Shown here piece by piece: positions 7,675 to 13,199 of a stretch of DNA of 13,199 nt. Location of the stretch: assembly GCA_002685655.1 (NCBI GenBank), contig NYXM01000145.1, positions 1 to 13,199 on the forward strand. Reading direction: 5' to 3'. The stretch's first letter is position 1. The number at the start of each line of letters is the position of its first letter. The notes under the pieces are model-generated. The model was not told the DNA's origin. It was given only the letters and a program-made list of their open reading frames with translations, and did not search any database. Source of the DNA: Planctomycetaceae bacterium (GTDB taxonomy: Bacteria > Planctomycetota > Planctomycetia > Pirellulales > Pirellulaceae). The translations under genes and the position numbers were made by a program.

Positions 7675-9174
7675 ATGTCGCAAATCGTGCCATCACCGTC
7701 AAAGCCCCCGTGGTGGGCAATTGTGCTGACGCTTCTGTTTGGTGTTGCCTGGCTGCTCGTCTGGGCCAGTTGGCTGTGGGTTCCGTGGGAGCGAGCATGG
7801 TTGTTCGCGTTGCAGGCAACCGTTTTTGGCGCGTCGCTTCCAATCGCGATCGCCTGGCTTGACTGGTGCCGACGCCGCCAGCGCAAACGCAATATTTCGA
7901 CGTGCATCGTCGTGTCGTGCGCTTACCTGGTCCTTTGGCAGCTGGGGCTATTTCTGTTTAGCCACCTGGATTGGCCTGCAGCGGCAACTTTACTGGCGCG
8001 TGTTGGTACGGCAGGCAGTTTTCTGATCGGGCTCGCCTGGACCGTGTGGGTGATTGATGGCGCGGGGCAACGGCGGGAGCGACTACGGCGCATCGCCGCG
8101 AACTCGTCGGCGATTCTTGACGACTTTCCAAGCCAAGCCACGAAGTCGCTACCGCAGTTTCGCACCAACAATCCACTCGACCCGCAGGCCTGGTACTACG
8201 GCCGCCGCAATTCCAAGTTGAATCAGTCGATCGCGGCACTTGGTACCTACTCGCTGTTGTTTCTGCTGGTATTCCTTTTCTTTTCACAAGTCAGCGGATG
8301 CCGTGAACTTTACGAAATGCCGGCCGGTGGCGGCCAGCAGAAGGCGCTGGCGCAGAAGGTCAAGGTGCAGAAGATCATCAAGAAGAAGTTTGTTGTCAAT
8401 CCTTTCAGCGCAATCAGTTTCAAAGTTCCGCCGATCGACGAAGTCAAACTGCAGCTGACTGAAGTCACCGAACATGCCTACACCGTTGGTTATGGGGCTG
8501 GCGCCGGGGCCGGCTTCGCTGGCGGCACGCAACAAGGGCAGGTGCGTTTTATTCGGCTTGAGTATGGTGGTGGTGATTGGGATCAGGATTTTGGGATCGG
8601 TGCGGATGTAAACATGTTGATCGAGTACGGAATTCGTACGAAACAAAAAGTCGCCAAACGGACGGAATCGCGGACGATCTCTCAGCTGAAGAGTTTTCCA
8701 CCGGAAAAAAGCCCGCCACTGGTCTACTTGACCGGCCAGCGCAACATTTCGTTGTCGGATAGCGAAATCAAGGTGCTGCGCGATTACCTGATGGAAAAAC
8801 GAGGCATGATTTTTGGCGACAACGGTGGGAGCGGCCATTTTCACAATCAGTTTGTCGGCATGATGCGACGGGTCCTTCCCAGCGTCCGCCCCACGCGGAT
8901 CCCATTGGACGACATTGTCCACCGGATTCCGTATCAGATTCCGTTTCTACCGTACGTGGCACCCCATGGTGGCAAGAATGCGTTGGGCTGGCGTGTCGAT
9001 GGACGACTGGTTTGCTATTATCACCCAGGCGACATTGGCGACGCCTGGACCGATGATCACTCGGGCGTCGCGCCGGAGATCTACGAGTCCTGTTACCAGC
9101 TCGGAACCAATATCATCTTTTACGCACACACGGAGTACAGCAAATGGCTGATGTCCCGACAAAAGCGCGAATGA
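7675..9174 (+). CDS. Five-span membrane protein with C-terminal DUF4159 domain
   Basis: This is a 499-residue protein with predicted spans at about 13-34, 42-63, 76-96, 103-127 and 184-205. Basic loops at 65-73 (CRRRQRKRN) and 132-139 (QRRERLRR) fall on the cytoplasmic side, so the C-terminus should be outside the inner membrane. After a lysine-rich segment (224-240) and a Gly/Ala hinge (YGAGAGAGFAGG, 273-284), the DUF4159 domain runs from about 290 to 495. It shows FIRLEYGGGDW (292-302), PLVYLTGQ (348-355), LRDYL (368-372) and IFGDNGG (379-385). DUF4159 has no assigned reaction; its pattern resembles glutamine-amidotransferase-like or ThuA-like folds, which is inference. I chose ATG 7675 because it gives a natural N-terminus before TM1. 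A TTG at 7597 would add a tandem-repeat peptide. The stop overlaps the next start. Confidence 0.9.
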   Translation: MSQIVPSPSKPPWWAIVLTLLFGVAWLLVWASWLWVPWERAWLFALQATVFGASLPIAIAWLDWCRRRQRKRNISTCIVVSCAYLVLWQLGLFLFSHLDWPAAATLLARVGTAGSFLIGLAWTVWVIDGAGQRRERLRRIAANSSAILDDFPSQATKSLPQFRTNNPLDPQAWYYGRRNSKLNQSIAALGTYSLLFLLVFLFFSQVSGCRELYEMPAGGGQQKALAQKVKVQKIIKKKFVVNPFSAISFKVPPIDEVKLQLTEVTEHAYTVGYGAGAGAGFAGGTQQGQVRFIRLEYGGGDWDQDFGIGADVNMLIEYGIRTKQKVAKRTESRTISQLKSFPPEKSPPLVYLTGQRNISLSDSEIKVLRDYLMEKRGMIFGDNGGSGHFHNQFVGMMRRVLPSVRPTRIPLDDIVHRIPYQIPFLPYVAPHGGKNALGWRVDGRLVCYYHPGDIGDAWTDDHSGVAPEIYESCYQLGTNIIFYAHTEYSKWLMSRQKRE

Positions 9175-10829
9175 TTCCGCAAGAACACGACGGGCGACTT
9201 TTCTTGGCTCTCCGGCGACAGGTCTCCATGATGTGCCTGGCTGCCGTCGGATTCATGGTGGGGGCAAGCTGCGCCCAGGCCGAACGACTGGATGAGCTGT
9301 CCTTGGAGCGCTGGAAGGAACTCCGCGAAGTCGAACGGTACCAGTTGAACATCGCCGAAAAATACTATCGGGAAAAAAACTGGAAGGTGGGGCTGGCCGA
9401 ATATGAGAAGTTCTTGACATTGTACGAACGTAGCGTAGGAGCGCCCTATGCACAGCTCAAATGGAGCCTCTGTCAGGTCCAACTCCGTAAGCAGAACACG
9501 GCGATCAAGGAGGGCTTTCAATCGGTTATCGACTACTGGCCGGATGCGCCCCAGGCGATTGCGGCAGCCTATTTCATCGGCCATGCCTACAAAGAGATGG
9601 GCGAGGTTCGTAAGGCGAAAAAGGCCTACCAATCCGTCTTGACCGATCACCCGCAACATCTGGCCGCCGTGCTGGCGTCAGTCGATCTTGTGGATCTCAC
9701 GATGATCGACGGCGACATTGATACACGTGTTGTGCTTTGGAAGCAGCTGACGTTTGAAATGCCACGCACGCGAGACTCCAAGAACCACTGCCAGACGGCC
9801 TCGCGATACCTGGCAGCCCATGGATTCGAATTTGGTGCATTTGATGACGCAGTCAAGGCTTTGGCGACGACCTATTCCGACGAGCAACTGGCCGCACAAG
9901 TCGCCAACGTCGTGCGAGCACCGATCGATCGCCTCGTCGCAGACGAAAAACGTCGCGCTCAGGGCGAACAGTTGGCCGACCGCGCGGCGGGTTGGTTGCG
10001 TGGTCAAATCCCGCCATCGGGCACGACCGATGTCGAAAAACAAGCGGCCCGCCAACATTGGTATTTCGTTGCCGACGTGCAAGTGGCCTCGCGGCGGGCA
10101 GATAAGGTCGCCGCGACGTACGACCAGATTGTGTCCACCTTCGGGGCCGACGACGAAACCTTGGGCCGCTACGCTAACTGGTATAAGTCGATAGAGAAAT
10201 ACGACGAAGCCCGTCGGCAATACGCCCGGTACAAAGACAAGATTGAAGGGCAAAACCAGACCGCTTACAGTTTTCGCCAGCAGGGGAATTATGACGCGGC
10301 CGTCGTGGCCTATCAAAGCAACGTCGCGCGCGATGTCGAGAATCCCGTCCGGTGGCACCAGGAGATCGCAGCGACATACCGCAGCGCGCGGAAATATGCC
10401 GAAGCGATCGGGGTCTACCAACAGCTTTTGAAGACAGACGCTAAGGATGCGGAAAAGTGGCTCTGGGCACTGGCAACGACCTATCGTGACGCGGGCAAGC
10501 ACAAAGATGCAATCGGCCACTTTCGCCAGTGCAACAATTTTCCGAACAACTACTCAGAAATGGCAGCTTGCCATCGAGCGATGAAGGATTACAAGGAAGC
10601 GATCATCCTGTACGGTCAGATTGTCGGCGGCGCGCCGCAATCCGCCCCTTGGGCGATGTTGCAAATTGGCTATACACAAGAGCAAGCTGGAAACAAAGAA
10701 CTTGCGATCAAGTCCTTTCAACAAGTTTGCAAGAGCTACCCAAAGGCCTCGTATGCCAGCCAGGCACACGCGCATCTTCAGAATAAATACAAAATCACTG
10801 TCACGCTGGGCGGCGGGACTGACAAGTAA
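9171..10829 (+). CDS. Exported TPR protein closing the envelope operon
   Basis: This 552-residue protein has a signal peptide: Arg-Arg at 15-16, a hydrophobic core (MMCLAAVGFMVGA) and an AQA|E cleavage site after residue 37. TPR helices follow at about 58-165 (for example AAAYFIGHAYKEMGEVRKAKK). A less regular middle part precedes a second run of about six TPRs from roughly residue 326 to 545 (AATYRSARKYAEAIGVYQQLL, ATTYRDAGKHKDAIGHFRQC). The start at 9171 forms an ATGA overlap with the DUF4159 stop, typical of coupled translation. An in-frame ATG at 9144 would overlap more and bury the signal. The alternative ATG 9228 would leave a very short signal without the RR. It probably acts outside the inner membrane as a protein-protein scaffold, like CpoB in Tol-Pal systems; the partner is not known. 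Confidence 0.9.
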   Translation: MIPQEHDGRLFLALRRQVSMMCLAAVGFMVGASCAQAERLDELSLERWKELREVERYQLNIAEKYYREKNWKVGLAEYEKFLTLYERSVGAPYAQLKWSLCQVQLRKQNTAIKEGFQSVIDYWPDAPQAIAAAYFIGHAYKEMGEVRKAKKAYQSVLTDHPQHLAAVLASVDLVDLTMIDGDIDTRVVLWKQLTFEMPRTRDSKNHCQTASRYLAAHGFEFGAFDDAVKALATTYSDEQLAAQVANVVRAPIDRLVADEKRRAQGEQLADRAAGWLRGQIPPSGTTDVEKQAARQHWYFVADVQVASRRADKVAATYDQIVSTFGADDETLGRYANWYKSIEKYDEARRQYARYKDKIEGQNQTAYSFRQQGNYDAAVVAYQSNVARDVENPVRWHQEIAATYRSARKYAEAIGVYQQLLKTDAKDAEKWLWALATTYRDAGKHKDAIGHFRQCNNFPNNYSEMAACHRAMKDYKEAIILYGQIVGGAPQSAPWAMLQIGYTQEQAGNKELAIKSFQQVCKSYPKASYASQAHAHLQNKYKITVTLGGGTDK

Positions 10830-10839
10830 CGATTAACAA

Positions 10840-10869
10840 CCCCGTTCACGCGCTCTAGCTGTGAAGGGG
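10840..10869 (+). terminator. Hairpin after the operon, possible terminator
   Basis: CCCC-G-TTCAC pairs with GTGAA-GGGG, giving 9 base pairs with one bulged G around an 11-base loop. It starts 11 bases after the TPR stop and ends 33 bases before the sulfatase start. There is no T-run behind it, so it may be a weak or Rho-assisted terminator, or a barrier that separates sulfatase expression from the operon. Confidence 0.4.
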
Positions 10870-10889
10870 CATTGACAGCCACACCAACC

Positions 10890-10893
10890 GGAG
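10890..10893 (+). promoter_or_regulatory. Ribosome binding site of the sulfatase gene
   Basis: GGAG lies 8 bases before ATG 10902. It supports that ATG over the in-frame TTG at 10872, which lies just behind the hairpin. Confidence 0.5.
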
Positions 10894-10901
10894 TCGTCTT
10901 C

Positions 10902-12368
10902 ATGTTGCGCACCTGCTGTTTGCTGTTGCTAGTTTGCTTGGCCGTCGAATCAACCGCGCGGGCCAAGCAACGTCCCAATGTGCTGTTCATTGCCATCGAC
11001 GACCAGAACGACTGGATCGGTTGTCTCGACGGTCATCCGCTGGTGAAGACGCCACACATCGACAATTTGGCGTTGCGCGGCACCGTATTCACCAACGCCC
11101 ATTGCCAGGCACCGCTGTGTAATCCATCACGGACGAGTTTGATGACGGGATTGCGGCCATCGACCACGGGCATCTATGGCCTGGCACCGTGGTTTCGAAA
11201 TGTGAAGTCCTTGGAGAATCGCGTTACACTTCCCCAGTATCTCGCGGCGCACGGCTACCGCACTTACTCGACAGGAAAAATCTACCATGGCGGCTATGGA
11301 CGCAAGCCAACTGATTCGGAATTTCATGAACTAGGCCCAGGAGCCAGTGTCGGTGTCCGGCCTAAGAAGAAACTTGTCACGACTCCAAACCCGCACCCAC
11401 TAGTCGATTGGGGTGTCTTTCCGCATCGTGATGAAGACAAAGGCGACTGGAAGGTCGCCAGCTGGGCAGTTGACCGACTGAATGACAAGCCGCAAGAGCC
11501 GTTCTTTTTGTCGGTCGGATTCTTTCTACCGCACGTTCCTTGCTACGCGACGCAAAAGTGGTTTGACTTGTATCCAAATGACGAATCGGTTCTGCCGCCG
11601 GTGCTGAAGAACGATCGAGACGATACGCCTCGCTTCTCTTGGTACCTGCACTGGAAGTTGCCCGAGCCCCGGCTCAAATTCCTGATCGAAGCCGATCAGT
11701 GGACCAATCTGGTTCGCTCCTATCTGGCGTGCACCAGTTTTGTCGATAGCCAGGTTGGTCGAGTACTGGATGCGCTTGAGGCGAACGGCCTGAAGGACAA
11801 CACGATCGTCGTCCTTTGGTCCGACCATGGTTGGCACTTAGGCGAAAAGCAGATTACCGGCAAGAACACGCTTTGGGATCGGTCGACTCGGGTGCCCCTG
11901 GTGTTTGCCGGCCCCGGTGTGGCGCAAGCCGCAAATTGCGTACGCCCCGTCGAACTGCTCGACATCTACCCCACGTTGATTCAACTCTGTGGGCTTCCAT
12001 CACAGGACGGCTTGGATGGGCTCAGCCTCAGCCAGCAACTCAGGGATGCCAAGGCCCCTCGCCAGCGGCCCGCCGTCACAACACACAACCAGAACAACCA
12101 TGGTGTCAGATCCGAGCGATGGCGCTACATCCGTCACGCAGACGGCTCCGAAGAGTTGTACGACATGCGCAATGATCCGAATGAATGGAAGAACCTGGTT
12201 GGAAGCGAGGATTACGCGGATGTCATTGTGCAACATCGCAAATGGTTGCCTGATACCAACGCGCCAGCCGCGCCAGGCAGTAAACACCGGATCCTGACGT
12301 TGGAAAATGGGACCGTCACTTGGGAGGGAACCGAGATCGCCTCGGATGCCCCAATTCCCGAACTCTGA
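10902..12368 (+). CDS. Exported type I sulfatase, iduronate-2-sulfatase-like
   Basis: This 488-residue enzyme should hydrolyse a sulfate ester, most likely on a sulfated polysaccharide, outside the cytoplasm. Residues 1-21 are a signal peptide with an ARA|K site. Asp33-Asp34 in PNVLFIAIDDQNDW are metal ligands. The signature Cys73-Asn-Pro-Ser-Arg77 (APLCNPSRTSLMTG) carries the cysteine converted to formylglycine. Asp308-His309 in LWSDHGWHLGEK are further metal ligands. The run HLGEK followed by NTLWDRSTRVPLVFAGPG is the style of iduronate-2-sulfatase/choline-sulfatase-like groups; the substrate cannot be read from sequence. The protein looks complete, with all key residues present. Activity depends on a maturase (FGE or anSME) encoded elsewhere. 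A hairpin separates it from the envelope operon, so it may be transcribed on its own. Confidence 0.95.
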   Translation: MLRTCCLLLLVCLAVESTARAKQRPNVLFIAIDDQNDWIGCLDGHPLVKTPHIDNLALRGTVFTNAHCQAPLCNPSRTSLMTGLRPSTTGIYGLAPWFRNVKSLENRVTLPQYLAAHGYRTYSTGKIYHGGYGRKPTDSEFHELGPGASVGVRPKKKLVTTPNPHPLVDWGVFPHRDEDKGDWKVASWAVDRLNDKPQEPFFLSVGFFLPHVPCYATQKWFDLYPNDESVLPPVLKNDRDDTPRFSWYLHWKLPEPRLKFLIEADQWTNLVRSYLACTSFVDSQVGRVLDALEANGLKDNTIVVLWSDHGWHLGEKQITGKNTLWDRSTRVPLVFAGPGVAQAANCVRPVELLDIYPTLIQLCGLPSQDGLDGLSLSQQLRDAKAPRQRPAVTTHNQNNHGVRSERWRYIRHADGSEELYDMRNDPNEWKNLVGSEDYADVIVQHRKWLPDTNAPAAPGSKHRILTLENGTVTWEGTEIASDAPIPEL

Positions 12369-12427
12369 GCCGTAACTCATCCTGTATTCGCGTCATCACT
12401 TTCGCGCAAACCCTCAGGTCCGTAATC

Positions 12428-12461
12428 GCCAGTTGGAAATTCTTTGAATTTTCCCACTGGC
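12428..12461 (+). terminator. Strong hairpin after the sulfatase, probable terminator
   Basis: GCCAGT pairs with ACTGGC. After one mismatch, GGAAATTC pairs with GAATTTTCC with one bulged T, closing on a TTT loop. That makes about 14 base pairs in 34 bases, starting 60 bases after the sulfatase stop. The following bases (TCTGTTCTTT at 12465-12474) are only moderately T-rich, so termination is likely but not certain. Confidence 0.55.
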
Positions 12462-12539
12462 CGCGTCTGTTCTTTGCCAATAACACCGGTCTCACCGGGC
12501 TCTGCTGATTTGCCGCCAATCGACTGACTGCTGCAATGC

Positions 12540-12567
12540 GGAAACCTGCTGGAACTGAGGAGTTTCC
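12540..12567. repeat. Inverted repeat GGAAAC / GTTTCC
   Basis: GGAAAC (12540-12545) and GTTTCC (12562-12567) form a perfect 6-bp stem around a 16-base loop. The role is unknown; it is one of a series of hairpins in this gap. Confidence 0.4.
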
Positions 12568-12598
12568 TGGCGTGGGGACCCTTTTGGGTTAGACGATG

Positions 12599-12618
12599 AA
12601 TCCTGTCGGTCCAGGATT
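12599..12618. repeat. Perfect 7-bp inverted repeat AATCCTG / CAGGATT
   Basis: AATCCTG (12599-12605) and CAGGATT (12612-12618) are exact reverse complements separated by TCGGTC. No T-run follows, so it fits an operator or an RNA hairpin better than a terminator. Confidence 0.5.
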
Positions 12619-12839
12619 AAAGAGTATCGTTTGTAAGAGAAGTCCGGGAATTCTCGCGGCGATCCGAATTCATGAACTCGACTTTCGATTCCGTCGATTC
12701 GCTTTTTGGAAGTGATCCGGCGTTCGGACAGTTCGATGTGTGGATTGCTAACAGTCTTGTTTGTTCGCAAGGTGTTGGTATCGCCAGCCATCGCCCAAGG
12801 CTGTCAAACTTTATGGATTTTTTTTGTCCCCCGCTAGCA

Positions 12840-12859
12840 GACGTAAAATTAGCGACGTA
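12840..12859. promoter_or_regulatory. Direct repeat GACGTA, candidate regulator site
   Basis: GACGTA occurs at 12840-12845 and again at 12854-12859, a 14-base period. The copies overlap the AT-rich hexamers TAAAAT and TAGAAT, about 80-100 bases before the repeat-protein gene. This would suit binding of a transcription factor near a promoter; no factor can be named. Confidence 0.25.
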
Positions 12860-12928
12860 GAATAGGGGGAGTTTGTCGAAACGGATAGTTAGACATTCTG
12901 GGACCTTCAGTAAACTTCGGTATTTTTT

Positions 12929-12933
12929 AGGAG
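12929..12933 (+). promoter_or_regulatory. Ribosome binding site of the repeat-protein gene
   Basis: AGGAG stands 8 bases before ATG 12942, the clearest Shine-Dalgarno site in the window. It fixes the start of a gene that runs off the window end. Confidence 0.7.
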
Positions 12934-12941
12934 ACTTCAAC

Positions 12942-13199
12942 ATGCGACGCTTGTTGACCGCAGCGGTTTGTGCACTGCTTCTCTTCGGGACGTCGGTCGT
13001 CTCGGCACAGGATCAAAAAGACTCCGCCCAAAAGGACGGAGCTGCTCAGAAAGATGATGGCGCGGCCCAAAAGGATGGTGCTGCACAGAAAGACGGCGCA
13101 GCCCAGAAGGATGGCGCTGCACAGAAAGACGGCGCAGCCCAGAAGGATGGCGCTGCACAGAAAGACGGCGCAGCCCAAAAGGGTGGCGCTGCACAGAAA
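12942..13199 (+). CDS. Exported QKDGAA-repeat protein (3' end outside window)
   Basis: The 86 visible codons start with a classical signal peptide (MRRLLTAAVCALLLFGTSVV, cleaved after SA at residue 22). Everything after it is a low-complexity repeat: first irregular units (QDQKDSA, QKDGAA, QKDDGAA), then QKDGAA hexads up to the window end, with one QKGGAA variant. I do not recognise a family. The mature part is all Gln, Lys, Asp, Gly, Ala and one Ser, with Lys and Asp nearly balanced, so it should be very soluble and either helical or disordered. The gene has its own good ribosome binding site and a long upstream gap, so it is probably transcribed alone. Frames of similar length on the opposite strand are mirror images of the repeat. 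The function is unknown, and the missing C-terminus may hold the functional domain. Confidence 0.85.
   Translation, partial: MRRLLTAAVCALLLFGTSVVSAQDQKDSAQKDGAAQKDDGAAQKDGAAQKDGAAQKDGAAQKDGAAQKDGAAQKDGAAQKGGAAQK
13029..13199 (+). repeat. 18/36-bp tandem repeat coding QKDGAA
   Basis: The 18-bp hexapeptide unit alternates between two codon versions (CAG AAA GAC GGC GCA GCC and CAG AAG GAT GGC GCT GCA), giving a 36-bp higher-order unit. Two 36-bp copies (13086-13121, 13122-13157) are identical. The third (13158-13193) differs at two bases. Copies further upstream are more diverged. The array continues past the window end. Confidence 0.95.

Larger units (their letters stand above)
12369..12941. 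other. 573-base intergenic region with hairpins and short repeats
   Basis: No supportable gene is seen on either strand. Short frames here lack ribosome binding sites and recognisable domains. The left half (12428-12618) contains five potential hairpins. The right half has a T8 run (12818-12825), a GACGTA direct repeat, a CGCTA/TAGCG inverted repeat (12832-12836 with 12850-12854), and AT-rich hexamers TAAAAT (12844) and TAGAAT (12858) that could serve as -10 elements. No convincing -35 pairs with them at normal spacing. The promoter of the repeat-protein gene must lie in this part. Confidence 0.6.

Noticed and set aside
8284..8922. 212-codon open frame on the - strand
   Set aside because: It overlaps the DUF4159 gene completely and has no domain or ribosome binding site.
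5165..9174. A classical Tol-Pal or TonB-ExbB-ExbD operon
   Set aside because: No TonB, TolA, TolB or Pal gene is present, so tol/exb gene symbols were not assigned.
9678..10520. 280-codon open frame on the - strand
   Set aside because: It mirrors the exported TPR gene; the + strand frame has a signal peptide and TPRs, while this frame has no recognisable feature.
10872..10901. Upstream TTG start for the sulfatase
   Set aside because: It lies right behind the hairpin and would put ten residues before a complete signal peptide. ATG 10902 has GGAG at proper spacing.
12599..12618. Rho-independent terminator
   Set aside because: The 7-bp stem is not followed by a T-run on either strand.
12672..12860. 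62-codon open frame on the + strand in the intergenic region
   Set aside because: Lacks a ribosome binding site and any domain, and its base use differs from the real genes.
12617..12943. 108-codon open frame on the - strand in the intergenic region
   Set aside because: No recognisable motif, no good ribosome binding site, and it would cover the likely promoter of the repeat-protein gene.
12927..13194. Two - strand open frames with Leu/Cys/Phe-rich repeats
   Set aside because: They are reverse readings of the QKDGAA array. The + strand has the signal peptide and AGGAG site.
13029..13199. CRISPR array
   Set aside because: The repeats are contiguous, in frame and without unique spacers, so they are coding tandem repeats.

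Overview
The window looks like chromosomal DNA from a Planctomycetota bacterium, most likely of the Pirellulaceae type. The clues are moderate-to-high GC content, very large TPR/beta-domain secreted proteins, a TolQ/ExbB-ExbD-DUF4159 gene block, an exported sulfatase of the type these bacteria carry in large numbers, and few clear Shine-Dalgarno sites. This placement is inferred from gene content; no rRNA or other marker gene is present. All real genes lie on the + strand.

Region 1 (1-10829) is a tightly packed seven-gene block, probably one operon. It starts inside a giant (>1700 aa) protein with TPRs at both ends and carbohydrate-binding-like and repeated beta modules between them. It continues with a TolQ/ExbB/MotA-type proton-channel subunit, two different ExbD/TolR-type subunits, a small single-span membrane protein, a five-span membrane protein ending in a DUF4159 domain, and an exported TPR protein whose start codon overlaps the preceding stop (ATGA). 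Together these read as a proton-motive-force-driven cell-envelope machine: a stator (TolQ-like plus two ExbD-like subunits), membrane adaptors, and extracytoplasmic TPR scaffolds. No TonB or TolA homologue is visible, so the force-transmitting partner is unknown. A hairpin (10840-10869) may end the unit.

Region 2 (10902-12368) is an exported type I sulfatase of the iduronate-2-sulfatase-like kind, with an intact CxPSR formylglycine motif. A strong hairpin follows it (12428-12461).

Region 3 (12369-12941) is a 573-base non-coding gap holding several hairpins and short repeats. Region 4 (12942 to the window end) is the start of an exported protein made of QKDGAA hexapeptide repeats. The repeats are encoded by an alternating 36-bp DNA unit, a sign of recent tandem expansion, and the gene runs off the window.

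The most noteworthy items are the energised envelope operon with its giant two-ended TPR/carbohydrate-binding-like protein, the repeated acidic beta module in that protein, and the QKDGAA repeat gene.
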